From positions 13,835,730 to 13,899,729 of the forward strand of contig NC_034009.1 of the NCBI RefSeq assembly GCF_000346465.2: a stretch of DNA of 64,000 nucleotides. Direction: 5' to 3'. Position numbers and translations under genes: made by a program. The DNA comes from Prunus persica (lineage: Eukaryota; Streptophyta; Magnoliopsida; Rosales; Rosaceae). Below, one piece after another: positions 11,166-23,028 of the stretch (position 1 is its first letter; each line of letters opens with the position of its first letter). The notes beneath the pieces are model-generated. The model was given only the letters and a program-made list of their open reading frames with translations, was not told the origin of the DNA and did no database searches.

Positions 11166-11900
11166 ATGAGGGTTGATGATTTTTTCAACCCTCATGGAGG
11201 TAGCACCACCGACTCCTTCTCTCATTCTCAACCAACCATCGTTGAGTTGAGTGCCCAGATGGCTCTGCCCCTACAGATGCAGACTTTGACCCCGAACCCG
11301 ATCCAGAATCAGGATCCTCTTTTGACGACCCCGACCCCGACTATGACGACGACGACCCCGACCCCGACTATGACGACGACGACCCCGACCCCAACTCCGA
11401 AGACGACCCCGACCCGCACTCCGATGATGACCCCAACCTCGAATTTGTCTATGATTCAGACCCCGATCCAGAATCAGGATCCTCTTTTGACGACCTCGAC
11501 CTCGACCCCGACTATGACGACGACGACCCTGACCCCGACTCCGAAGACGACCCCGACCCCCACTCCGATGATGACCTCAACCTCGAATTTGTCTATGATT
11601 CAGACCCCGATCCCGATTTCGACTCCGACTCCGGCCCCGACTCAGGCTCAGATTCCGATCCAAATTCCTACTCAACCTGTATCCTATGCTTCTTCCGCTG
11701 CACAGATTATGACTTCTAGACTAACGACCTCGACACATGTACCAAATTGCGCATATTGTGGTGATCCGAGACACACTTGTGAGACTTGTTTTAAATCGCA
11801 TGGCTACCCCGATTGGTGGGCTACTCTACAGATCGAGGACAATGCAATACTGGTTATGGATTCCATACTTCCGATAAGATTGATTCCAAGAGCTGGATAA
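11166..11900 (+). CDS. Copia-I gag, capsid domain missing, replaced by T/P-rich repeats
   Basis: The 244-codon frame starts with 'FFNPHGGSTTDSFSHSQP', a usual Copia gag N-terminus, and ends with a CCHC zinc knuckle 'CAYCGDPRHTCETC' followed by 'GYPDWW'. The roughly 200-residue UBN2-type capsid region expected between them is absent. Instead there is a Thr/Pro/Met-rich low-complexity stretch with a 165-bp in-frame tandem duplication. Read one frame over, the same DNA is open for about 145 codons and very acidic (DPDPDYDDDDPDPD). The frame overlaps the start of pol, which lies in another phase. It is unlikely to assemble particles by itself. Confidence 0.8.
   Translation: MRVDDFFNPHGGSTTDSFSHSQPTIVELSAQMALPLQMQTLTPNPIQNQDPLLTTPTPTMTTTTPTPTMTTTTPTPTPKTTPTRTPMMTPTSNLSMIQTPIQNQDPLLTTSTSTPTMTTTTLTPTPKTTPTPTPMMTSTSNLSMIQTPIPISTPTPAPTQAQIPIQIPTQPVSYASSAAQIMTSRLTTSTHVPNCAYCGDPRHTCETCFKSHGYPDWWATLQIEDNAILVMDSILPIRLIPRAG
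11282..11721 (+). repeat. GAC/CCC-rich minisatellite within Copia-I gag
   Basis: Short GACCCC/GACGAC units sit inside a 165-bp duplicated block: 'gatccagaatcaggatcctc' occurs near 11300 and again near 11465. In the phase beginning GAC at 11282 the stretch is stop-free up to a TAG near 11719 and encodes mainly Asp, Pro, Ser and Glu, including the twice-repeated 'NLEFVYDSDPDP'. It may be a captured coding fragment or a simple-repeat expansion. Confidence 0.7.
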
Positions 11901-14900
11901 TTGATTCTGGTGCAACTGATCATATGACGTTTGATCCTGATGATTTTCTGAATACTACACAACCTCGACGAACCTGTATTACAAATGCCAATGGTGTTAC
12001 TTATCCTGTGACAGGGGCTGGCACTGTTGCACTCTCATCCTCTCTCACACTGTCTAATACTTTACTTGTTCCATCTTTATCCATTAAATTGTTGTCAGTT
12101 CATCAGCTTACTGAACAATTGAATTGTTGTGTACTCATTTACCTGAGTTTTTGTTTGCTTCAGGATATTCACACTAAGGAGATTCTTGGTCGTGGTACTA
12201 AGAGAGGGGGGCTATATTATGTTGATAACTTCAGTCCCGGCGTGGCTAACAGTGTGACACATCCCTTTGATAGCAAACAAAAGCAAATCTGGTTGTGGCA
12301 TCGTCGATTGGGACATCCGTCTTTTAGTTCTATGAAGCATCTTATACCAGATTTATTCTCAGGTTTTAAAGACTCCGACTTCACATGTGATACTTGTATT
12401 TTGGCCAAGAGTCACCGTGTGCCCTACCCGTTGAGTACGAACAAGTGTACTACTCCATTTACATTAATTCACTCTGATGTCTGGGGACCTTCGCCTATCA
12501 CTGCTCCTTCTGGTGTTCGATGGTTTGTCACATTCATCGATGATTGTACACGGATGACATGGCTTTATTTGCTGAAGAATAAAAACGAAGTGTTTTCCCG
12601 TTTTCAGTCCTTCCACAAACAGATGAAAATTCAGTTTAATGCTCAAATCCAGATTCTTCGCTAAGACAATGGTGGAGAATTTGTCAATCATGACTTTCAG
12701 ACATACTTCCAACAACATGGAATTATCCATGAGACGACTTGTCCTCAGACACCGCAACAAAATGGTGTTGCTGAACGAAAGAATCGACATCTTCTTGAAA
12801 CCACCCGAGCACTTCTGATTGGCGCTCATGTTCCTCGCCATCACTGGGATGATGCTATTGTCACTGCAGTTCACCTGATCAACCGCATGCCTTCTGGTGT
12901 CTTGACCTTTAAAACTCCTTTACAGGTGCTTGCGCAACACAGACCTCTGCCCTCTGTTTTGGTACTCACACCCCGAATCTTTGGATGTGTGGCTTTCGTT
13001 CATCTCCACAAAAATCAACGTAGCAAACTTGATCTCTGTGCGCTTCGTTGTGTTTTTGTGGGTTATGCCACTCATCAGAAAGGTTACCGCTGTTATCACC
13101 CTCCTACCCAACGAACCTATGTCACTTTGGATGTGACTTTTCTGGAATCTGAGCTGTTCTTCCATGACCCATCATCCAATTCTGCTCTTCAGGGGGAGAT
13201 ACGAAGTGAAGAACAGAATTGGAGCAACTTGGAAAACAAAGAAATTCTCCTATGTACAGAAATGATTGATCATCCCGAGTCTGGAGCACGAGATTACTCT
13301 CTGTTGAAAAGTGACCAATCGCCCATTCATAGCGATCAATTGCCTAACCCACCTGATCCATGCGAAGATATTTCTGATCCGAGTCCCACACCTACAGACA
13401 ATACAGAACAACAAGATGAAGACCCCTCTTCTAACTCAACAGTACCAACAGACCAATCTCCTGAGAATATCCTTGAGGTAACTACTCCTACTAGACTTGT
13501 GCATTTAAATGATAAAACTATTGGATATCAATTACCTTTCAGGCAAAATCGTGGGAAGCCACCAAACCGTTATTCACCGGATATTGGCAAGACATCCAAG
13601 TATCCAATTGCAAATCATGTATCCACTGAGAAGCTGTCTGAACCACTCAAGGCTTTTGTGCATCAGTTGTCTGCTATCCATATTCCAACCAAGGTCTCTG
13701 AAGCATTGAAAGATCCTAAGTGGGTCCAAGCTATAAAAGAGGAGATGAAAGCTCTTGAGAAAAATCAGACTTGGACATTGGAGACTATACCACGAGGAAA
13801 AAAGACTATCGGATGTAGATGGGTGTTTACTATAAAACACAATGCAGATGGATCTATCGAGCGATACAAGGCAAGACTTGTGGCAAAAGGGTACACACAG
13901 ACCTATGGTATAGACTATGAAGAAACTTTTGCACCAGTTGCAAAGTTAAACACCGTCAGAGTTTTATTGTCCCTTGCAGCTAATTTGGATTGGCCACTAC
14001 ACCAGTTTGATGTAAAGAATGCTTTTCTACATGGCGAACTCACGGAGGAGGTGTACATGGACATTCCTCCTGGATATAATACTACTCAGACTGGAACAGT
14101 TTGCAGGTTACGAAAAGCATTGTATGGATTGAAACAGTCACCACGTGCATGGTTTGGACGGTTCACCATGGCAATGAAGAACAATGGTTTCAAACAGTGC
14201 AACTCAGATCATACTCTGTTCTTGAAACATCAAAAAGGGAAGGTAACAGCATTAATAATCTATGTTGATGATATGATTATTACTGGTAATGATAAACAGG
14301 AAATATCACAGCTACAAGACTATCTGGCTACGGAGTTTGAGATGAAGGATCTAGGTGGACTCAAGTATTTCTTGGGAATTGAGGTGGCTCGATCGCAGCA
14401 AGGCATATTTCTCTCTCAAAGGAAATATGTCTTAGACTTGTTGACAGACACAGGAATGCTAGATTGTAAACCTGCGGACACTCCTATTGTTCAGAATCAT
14501 CATCTTGGAGAATATCCGGATCAAGTTCCAACTAACAAAGAAAGATACCAAAGGTTAGTGGGAAGATTGATCTATTTGTCACATACTCGACCAGACATTG
14601 CTTATGCGGTGAGCGTTGTCAGTCAATTTATGCACTCTCCAAGTGAAGACCACATGAATGCAGTTCTTCGGATACTTAGATATTTGAAGTCTGCACCTGG
14701 AAAAGGACTTATGTTCTCAAAGCATGGTCATCTAAATATTGATGGTTATTCAGATGCAGATTGGGCAGGTAATGTAACAGATAGAAAATCCACATCGGGT
14801 TACTTCACATTCGTGGGAGGTAATTTGGTGACATGGAGGAGCAAGAAACAGAATGTAGTAGCTTTATTCAGTGCAGAAGCCGAGTTCAGAGGCATGACTA

Positions 14901-15217
14901 AAGGGATTTGTGAACTTCTTTGGTTGAGAAAGTTGCTTATTGAACTCGGGTATAAACCTACATCCACAATGAATCTCTTTTGTGACAACAAGGCTGCTAT
15001 AGCCATTGCACAGAATCCGGTTCAGCATGATCGTACTAAACATGTTGAGGTGGATCGACACTTCATCAAACAGAAGCTTGAGGCTAAAGTGTTTCAGTTT
15101 CCTTTTGTGAAATCCGAGGATCAATTGGCGGATATTTTGACAAAGGCGATTTCCAGTAAAGCATTCCACAATTCACTGGATCAGTTGGGCATTGGCGACA
15201 TCTATGCACCAACGTGA
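11813..15217 (+). pseudogene. Copia-I pol polyprotein with one nonsense codon
   Basis: One reading phase runs across this span. Order: aspartic protease 'WIIDSGATDHMT' (about 11895-11930), GAG-pre-integrase 'WLWHRRLGHPSF' (12291 on), integrase core with 'IHSDVWGP' and, after the stop, 'DNGGEF' and 'PQQNGVAERKNRHLLE', reverse transcriptase (13720-14500) with 'FDVKNAFLHGEL' and 'YVDDMIITGND', and RNase H ending 'TKHVEVDRHFIKQKL' (about 15036). A TAA at 12662-12664 falls just before the second catalytic Asp of integrase and splits the frame. No other frameshift was seen. Codon use is AT-rich like the surrounding genome. Confidence 0.93.
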
Positions 15218-15224
15218 GGGGGAG
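15216..15224 (+). other. Copia-I polypurine tract
   Basis: GAGGGGGAG directly precedes the 3' LTR; it primes plus-strand synthesis in LTR elements. Confidence 0.9.
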
Positions 15225-15458
15225 TGTTGGCGTGACTTGTGGATATTGACTTACTTTCCTTACACACCAAGAATTCCTATTATAATTGTAATTGATTTAC
15301 TTTAATTCCTGATTTCCTACTGTAAATAGATTTAGGAATTTATTATTTACTTGCTCATTCAGGTTTCGTTGTATTATAAATATGACCTCCTACAAGGAGA
15401 AGAATACATAGAAAATTCCCACAAACAAATATTCTCTCATAATTTTCATATTTTAGCA
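15225..15458 (+). repeat. Copia-I 3' LTR
   Basis: 234 bp, same length as the 5' LTR, one mismatch. Followed by the target duplication TTAGG. Confidence 0.97.
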
Positions 15459-16092
15459 TTAGGGACCTAGAATATGATATTAGTACAAAAATGCACATGA
15501 TGGTGTCATGATCATACTGAAAAATCTACTCAATTGGACATACTAAATTGCATTAAGCTGTATGTTTTATGTTTAGGGTGGCCGTTCTTGTAGGTCTGAT
15601 GTGGTCAGAGGGACAAGTAGTTCAATAGAATACAAATGCATAATGAATGATCCATCTAGTTAGATCTGGTTCGGTATGCCGAATTGGATTTGATTATATA
15701 TACTGACGATATCGACCTACAAATTCGATATACCCAACTTAGCCAAATCATAAAATGCAACACAAAGTTCTCTTGTATAGGAATTTGGGAGATTTCTGTT
15801 ATTGATGTAAAATACCTGTACGCTAAACTTGTAAATAAATTGGTGCACGTCGTATTATTGTAATCTTATGTATAGGTTTAGTCATGCTTTTCCTATATAT
15901 TTTAGTAAAAGCATGCATGCTTTTGAGATTTGGGGAAGTTGTCAAGATAGTTTGTTGTCATGTAAAGGTTATGCTTGGAATTCTTTGTAACCAAAAAAGA
16001 AATTAAGCTTTGATTGTGAATAATCATAGTAATCAGAATTTATCTTTTTCTCAAAAAGGGTCGTTGTATCAGGACATGGTAGAGAAGATCTT

Positions 16093-16341
16093 TTGAATAT
16101 GTGCCCACAGTACCATGACTTTGACTTTGAGAGTTGGCGCTTGCCAATTAGATCTATGAGGGACTTCTTCTTTGAGATCGCTCATTTGTTGAGTCCATGT
16201 AATGAAGAATTTATGCAAAAAGATCCTAATGAGGCGTTGGAATTACTTGATGAAATTGTTGAAAAAGCTAATCAATTGATTGTCCCTCTAATCGCTCTCT
16301 GTCTCTCACATGTGCTAATTAATAAATGCAAATTACAATAA
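16093..16341 (+). other. Short ORF of unknown nature, possible gene fragment
   Basis: An 82-codon frame (first true ATG at 16099) with a coding-like composition: 'YHDFDFESWRLPIRSMRDFF' and 'DPNEALELLDEIVEKANQL'. I recognise no domain. It has no TATA box or neighbouring exon that I can defend and ends just before a MITE-like element. It may be a decayed exon of a host gene or chance. Confidence 0.25.
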
Positions 16342-16361
16342 CAACCAAAGTTCCCCCCTAA

Positions 16362-17244
16362 GAGTATTTTCAACAGGAGGGGCTAGCCCGGGTCAAGAGG
16401 CCCCCTAGACCCCCAATCCCATTTCCAACGGCCAAAGCTTGACAGGGCAAGCGTTGGGCTCCACTAGCCTGGGCAAGGTCTAAGGCAAGACTTGTCTGGG
16501 CTGCTGTCTGGGTAAGATGACATAATGCTATTGCATTGTGATGTCAGTAGCCAATTAAAAAAAAAATTGAAAAAAAAGGAAAAAAAAACCAAAATTTTCA
16601 TATTCTTTTATTTATAAATACCTAGCCATATTCTTCACTTCCCACAACAAAACTCTATACAAACTCCTCTCCTCATATCTCATGTGAATAGTGGTTGCCC
16701 TTGAGTTGCCATGGCAATGGATGAAAAACCAACAAAAAAAATTGCTATGACAGGCACTATTCATGTGAATAGTAATAGCAATTGTCTCCCCTTTCCTTTT
16801 GCCATGGCAAATAGGTGGGAATGACCTAATCAAGAAGAATAACACTTTAAATAATATCTCTAACAACCTCTTCAACAACTTTGGAATTCTAAAATAAGTA
16901 AGCCACATCAGAAAAATTCTCTCGAACAGCCTCTTCAACCTCAGTTATCAAAGCTGCAACATTTTTCTCTCTCTTCATAATTGGTAAGTTGACTTTGGCT
17001 CTTCAAACATGTAATTTTACTTTGGGAAAACAAAATCTAAAACATGCCTTTTTTCTTTTCGTATAATAAATACATAGACATTTTTCACATGTTTTTATAT
17101 TTTTCATTATTTTTTATGATATTACATTAATTGAATTGAAGAGTCCGTTGGAGCAAAAATTATTCAAGTAGGAAAAAAAGCTTTTCAAATCTCAACAAAC
17201 TTCAATTTAAAAAATTTTATTTTCTACTATTGTTGGAGATGCGC
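16362..17244. mobile_element. PIF/Harbinger-like MITE candidate, 883 bp
   Basis: Flanked by TAA (16359-16361 and 17245-17247). The ends are imperfect inverted repeats: GAGTATTTTCAACAG at the left against the complement of GCGCATCTCCAACAA at the right (10 of 15 match). The interior has CCCGGG-rich and AT-rich zones with no transposase. The end motif resembles the 'GAGCATCTCCAAC' ends common in plant MITEs. Confidence 0.5.
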
Positions 17245-17499
17245 TAATCGCTCTATATCCCAAAGTAAGAACCTCCACTTCCTTTTCCCTGTCTTCAAAG
17301 GCCGTCATATTTTGTTCCAACCAAATTATCCAAATGAGAGCCAAGACCGCACAACTCAAAAGAGTAACTGCCTTTATACAACACAAAGAACACTCAACAA
17401 ACAAAAAATAACAATTCTGGCTCTGAGGACAAACCCACACCTTACCAAACACCCTTAATAGCCCATAATTTCCTTCGTCAACAACATGTTCATCTAAAC

Positions 17500-18787
17500 C
17501 ATGTACGACCTCAATAATAAATGAAACTTACGACCAAAAATTTGAAGGACAACCTCACACTAGACCAAGCACCTTGTTTCCTTCTTTTCGGCCTAGGCGA
17601 CTGACGGAAGGAACTTTTGGTCTTTCTTCTTTTTTGAGTGCGGGGCGTGCCACTACCAAGCCACAAATTTGGTTTGGATGGAATGTGAATGTATGTTATA
17701 TACGAGATATGACTTTAATCAAACAATTATTCGGCCGAGTAAGAACCTCCTCACGGCCTAAGTTCTTTCACTATGTCGAGGTCAAGGCTTTATGTGAGCA
17801 ACCAAATGATGTGGAGTAAGAGGAGATGAAGATTGAAGGTGAAACGAAGAACAAGTGCATAAAGTAAGGGTGCTTAAACTTAAGTATAATTTAAAGATAA
17901 ATGCGTAAAATAAATAACGTAAAGACGACAATTAAAGTGTGATAAAATAGATCAAGGGGATAAAAAAAACAAGAACGAAATAAGAACGATAACAACGGTA
18001 AACTAAATTAAACTTGAATTTAAACTTAATGAAAATTCAATAACAATGAAAAAGAAAGCGATTGAAATCAACTTGAATTTAAATGACAAGGTAATGTAAA
18101 TTGCAGGAATTTATACTTACACTAAGGAAATGAAGAACTTGCTACACTAGGTGCTTGAAAAGTAAAATTCTAAGTCTAAGAAAAGAAAAGTGCGAGACGA
18201 AAAATAGGTTTGTCTATTTGATGTTGTGTGTCTTCTGCCTTCGTTTGGTGAAGTTTATATAGGGTGCCCATTGGCCCATGGACTGGCCATTAAATGGCCA
18301 AATGTCAACTCTTTCAAAATTCTTTCCTTTTGAAGCCCCATAAATCCGTGGATCACGTCGACGGAGATATTATGGTTGCTTGATTTTCTCTCGTTTTGAA
18401 AAATTCAGAATCGTCGTCAACGTCCTTGATTTCTTTCCTTGTGAGGCCTCCGTCACATGCACACTGACCTCTGAAAATCTTGGGCGTGAATCTGTGGCTT
18501 GGGCCTCCGAGATTTCATCTTGACATCTGATGGAACCTCATGCCATTTGAGTTTTTTGAATTCTAGAGTTGGCTGACCATACGCCAAAGTGGGTGGTATG
18601 GGAACTCCAAATATTTGGATGTTAGGCTTGGCCCCAAGTTGGACTATCTTTGAGTTCTCAAAATATTCGCATATTGGGAACTCGGCGGACATACCTCCGG
18701 TCGAACTTTAACTCCCTCGGCGGAAATACCTCCCGCCAAACTTCAACTCCCACAAGAAGAATACATAATGTCTCAGATGTCCTTAAA
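17500..18787 (-). other. Probable LTR or leader remnant, minus strand
   Basis: No gene is supported. On the minus strand a TATA-like CCCTATATAAAC (near 18255) is followed by a long T-rich leader, and near 17640-17660 the sequence reads 'gtagTGGCACGCCCCGCAC', a primer-site-like motif also present (with two changes) at 10104 on the plus strand. This suggests an old minus-strand LTR plus primer site, but no second LTR or target duplication was found. Confidence 0.3.
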
Positions 18788-18796
18788 AATTACTAA

Positions 18797-20089
18797 GGCT
18801 TATTTACTATAATGCCCCCTGAAAATATAGTCAAATCTCATATTGCCCCCTAAAAGTTAAGGTGACCCACATTGCCCCATTGACCGATGTTTTACGTTTC
18901 ACTTCCCCTCCCACTGTCAACTCCATCCAAATGTCTATTAAAATTATTGACATGACATGGATATTTTTGTAATTCCATACATATGGCCAATTTACCCAAC
19001 AACCTGAATAGGTGACGTAGCAAAGTGGAGCCCACCTCCAACATGGAAACAATTAATAAATAAATAAAGCTATAAAAAAAAATTCAAATAAAAATTGAAA
19101 AACAACCCAGCAACCCAATAGCAAAAAAAAAAAAAAAAAAAAACCCCTCTTCTTCTATAGAACCAACATCCCGGCCATTCCGACCACTTTCCTCCTCGAT
19201 GGAAAGATTTGTCCCTATCCAATTAAAATCTTCTCAAGACATCCCAAATATCTCCCTCTTTCATTTGCAACAGTCTATCTCCACTACATAACCCATAAAC
19301 TTGATGTCCCCACCTCACCTGCACAACTGATTCCCACAAAGCCAATAATTCCATGGACAAGCCCAATAATTCCATTTCAAAAATTGAAAAAAATTAAAAA
19401 CTAGAGATAGACATATTTCGGGAAAAACTCAAGGGATGAAGAATTTGGATTCTTGAAAATAGAAGAAGATTAATGGTGGGTAAATATTTCTTCCCCAATT
19501 AATGGGATGCTGCGTTTTCCTCTTTCATCACTCCAACTGTAAGCAATCCAATATGACCTCATTATCATCATCATTTGTTGATGTGGGTCATAATATGATG
19601 GCCTTAACAGGGACAAAGTCGGGTGATAGGGAGGAGAAGAGGCATGGTTGTGTTTATGGAAAGCATGGCTTGAGCTGTGTTGTTTAGGGAGGTAGGCAAA
19701 GGGGTTTAGGGAAGATCGTAGGTGGTGAGGTGATAGGGAAAGGAAGAAGGAGTAGATATTTGTGGTTTTCTTTAATTTTTTAATTTTAAATATTTTATTA
19801 TTTTTTAGTTAATTAATTATTTTTAAATTTGATTTATTAATTCTTTATATATTGAAAGTGAGCTCCACTTTGCCACATCGCCTACTCAAAAAGGTGGGCT
19901 CCGTATGTATGAAATTACAAAAATATCTATGTCATGTCAACAAATTTAATAGACTTTTGGATGGAGTTGATGGTAGGGACAAAATGAAACGTAAAACATC
20001 GGTCAAGGGGGCAATGTGAGCCACTTTAACTTTCAGGGGGCAATGTGAGATTTGACCATAGTTTTAAGGGGCACTATAGTAAATAAGCC
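18797..20089. mobile_element. Non-autonomous Mutator-like element with long inverted ends, 1293 bp
   Basis: Inverted repeats of about 260 bp (18797-19060 and 19830-20089) start GGCTTATTTACTAT on both strands and share blocks such as 'gaccgatgttttacgtttca' and 'caactccatccaaa'. They are flanked by 9-bp near-identical repeats AATTACTAA (18788-18796) and AATAACTAA (20090-20098). Both features point to Mutator. The 770-bp interior has no transposase and one weak ORF (19502-19687) I cannot identify. A diverged relative of one end occurs at 61540-61619. Confidence 0.85.
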
Positions 20090-20412
20090 AATAACTAATT
20101 TTTGGGGCCTAATAATAACAAGCATAATTCAAACTTATTTGCTAGTTGTCCTCAAAAGTCATGATCCAAAATCCACTAGCTAACTAGTCTCTCCAATCTA
20201 TCAAAATATTTCATTCATTTATAGAATATAAGATACTTGATAAAACAAACCAAAAAACATGAAGCTCTCAACGGCAAATATTTCATTCATTGATAGAATC
20301 TAAGATATTTAATGAGCCTACTTCCATACAAAGTTATCCATTATTTTCAGCAAATGAAGACTGGCATGTCAATCATTGTGCTTTCACCCCACAAATTTGC
20401 TAACTATGTTCA

Positions 20413-22346
20413 TGTTAGAAATATACCCTTAAAGCCAACTAATTATGTAATATTTAGAGTTAAGGACATCTTTGATAAAAGATATATTATGTTATCAATG
20501 GGCAAGAAATGTTGTTTTATACATGAAATAATCCTATATTATCTTTCAATATATAGAACAACCATAGTCCAAGGAATACACAAGTGGATATGAGAGCTAT
20601 GTAATGAGATTTCGTACATGGAGACTTCTCATCATCCCTAAATCTTGAATATGTTCATAGTCATAGGAATATTGATTGGGCGTTAACATTCCGCAAAGAC
20701 TAGTATACACAGTATTGTCTCTATATGTAGGGAATGGCAAGGTCTCAAGTTATTAAGTATGGAGACACATCGATATGTGTATAGGTGCTTGTAGAAGAAC
20801 AAGTACATTGGACGCGATCCAACTCATGAGTTTCAGCATGGAAGTTTTTACTCACATGTCAAGCTGGAACTCATAAATTGTAATGGTGCAAACTAATCCT
20901 TAGACCTGAAACATCATAGATGTTTTGTGGCTATGTTATTAATCTTTGTGGGCATTATACGGTTATGTTGAATTAGGCATCACTTAAAGGTGCTCATTAG
21001 GATTCTCAATAGAGTCATGGAAGCAAATGAATGTGCAACAAGGAATCTCTACTCTCAGTAAAGGAGATAGAATACTCCAAGATATGATTGGTCAAATCTC
21101 TGCGCAGAGTAATGGATAAGACTTGAAAGAAGAAGTCTTCATATCTTACCAGGATAATCATATAAAAGAAACGATTCACATTAAGATATTGACAATCGGA
21201 TTTCATGATCTAATAATGTGAATAAGGAGTATTGACATAAGAGAATGATTCAATTGCACGATCATTCCAATTTGAATAGGTTCTTTCATAATGTCTCATT
21301 TAGCTCGGATAATCGTGACTTGCTGCTAGGTGACAACCATGGTTTGTGCATGTCCTAAAAGGTTTCAATTAACCTTTATTAATAGGAAGAATTAAATTGT
21401 GAAATTTAATTTATATATCATCTTTGAGAAGTTGAGTCAACCCATTACCTTACTAAAGGGAACCTACAGATCTGCACACCCAAAGAATGTGATTAGATGC
21501 ACAAATGAGGATAAATGAAATGAGGACACACAAGTCAATGATTGATAATCAAATGTCAAAGTCAACGGTCAATAGTCAACATGTTTACCGAAGCAATTGA
21601 TCAAAGTCAAATAGTTCAACTAGGTCAATTAAGTAAGACTACTATAATTATAATTTAATAGTTAAATCATAATTAAAAGATTAATTGTGGAATTAATATT
21701 GACATATAGGAATATTGAATTGGGCTTTTAAATATGATTTAAAAGGAAATAGACAAAATAGCCCAAAAGACTATTGGGCCCAAGGGATAAATGGCATAAG
21801 ATGACATGACCTATGGACCAAATGGAGCCCCAAATACTTACCCAATTGCCTTTTGTGTTGTCCTATATAAGCTAAGTGTTGGAGAAAACCTAGCTAGGAT
21901 TTTCGGTTTCCTACTTTGGTTGATGAGTGGTCATCTTTGTATCTCATTTTTCATAAACCAAAAATTGGTCCAATCAAGAAGTAGACTAGCATCCATACTT
22001 CTTGATTGCCTTCTCTTCATCTCTAGGAGCATTTGATGTGGTGAGGTAGAAGACTCTAATATTGGAGCCTTAAGGTGAAGGAGTCAAAATCAAGAAAAAC
22101 AAAATGCCTTTCCAACAAAGGTGTTCATTCTTGAGAAATCAAGAAAAGGTCATCAAGGGTAAAGATCTATTCCCATTTTCCTTTTTATATTTGTGTTCAA
22201 AGAGACTGGGCTAAGATACTTGGTTTAAAATGAAAAAGGTGTAGCTCAACTAGTATAAACAAAATGAGTCCGCCATTTAGAATGTTTTTGTTGTATAGGT
22301 TGTGGCTAAAGTTCATTTCCTAAGCATTAGATGCATGTTTCCTTCA
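20413..22346 (+). mobile_element. Probable solo LTR, 1934 bp
   Basis: Starts TGTTAGAAATATACCC and ends ...TTTCCTTCA, with GTTCA on both sides (20408-20412 and 22347-22351). A TATA box CCTATATAAGC lies near 21862, where an LTR promoter would sit, and the whole stretch lacks long ORFs. TGTTAGAAATAT is a common plant LTR start. No internal domain follows, so the simplest view is LTR-LTR recombination leaving one LTR. The right boundary was chosen by the matching target duplication. Confidence 0.6.
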
Positions 22347-22698
22347 GTTCAACTATATGTCTGTTATGTATAAGCTTTTCATAATTTCTTATTATTTAAA
22401 AACTTTTGCTGGTATTAAACTCCAGACAACAATGAAAACATTTTGAGGCAATTTGAATACGTACAATAGAGCAAGCTATCACAATTGCAAAATACCTTTT
22501 TACCAATTCAATGGACATAAAATCAGAAATGTAATAAAAAATTGGAACATGCATACGAACAATTTTGCTTCAAGCAAATTAAACTGTCATAAGATTGCTA
22601 ATCCCCACCAATTGCAGATGTAATACCATGACTCCTATGTCCCCTAGCTAAAAGCTGGCTAGAGGACTGAATGTGGTCTGACATGGCTAAAAGTTTAT

Positions 22699-22776
22699 CT
22701 ATTGTACAACCAAGGGGAACAAATATTTCAATTGAAATTTTCTTCCATCTCCTTCATATCCCCTTGTCAGATTCTC
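22699..22776 (-). other. Candidate terminal exon of a disrupted gene
   Basis: On the minus strand a pyrimidine-rich tract ending TTTTTCAG precedes an open 26-codon stretch beginning 'SENLTRGYEGDGRK' and ending in TAG. Its composition is more exon-like than the flanks. Together with the TATA-bearing start at 34792-35048 on the same strand it could be the other end of a small gene whose intron received Tat-1. No homology is recognised. Confidence 0.25.
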
Positions 22777-23028
22777 AGACTGAAAAACCATAAAAGAACA
22801 ATTCGAACTAGAAAAACAAAACTTTTGCATCAGATTTAACAACCCAAATCCAAGATTTATAAAAACCAATAACAACATGAAATTGAAAAACACTCAAAAG
22901 AATCATATACCTCGACAAGTAGCTTTATTTGTAAATAAGTATCCGAGTATTAGTGACCACAAGGAATCATCAAAATCAACAATACAAAAGTAATACAGTA
23001 GTGAACAAGCAAATCCCAATATGAAATG

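Larger units (their letters stand above)
10873..15458 (+). mobile_element. Copia-I, Ty1/Copia LTR retrotransposon, 4586 bp
   Basis: Two 234-bp LTRs of TGTTGG...TTAGCA type bound the element, with 5-bp target duplication TTAGG at 10868-10872 and 15459-15463. A tRNA-Met-type primer site TGGTATCAGAGC follows the 5' LTR and a GAGGGGGAG polypurine tract precedes the 3' LTR. The order gag zinc knuckle, protease, integrase, RT, RNase H is that of Copia. The LTRs differ at one position (C/T near 11070 versus 15422), so insertion is recent. Despite that, the gag capsid is missing and pol has a nonsense codon, so the copy presumably moved with help from another element. Confidence 0.97.
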
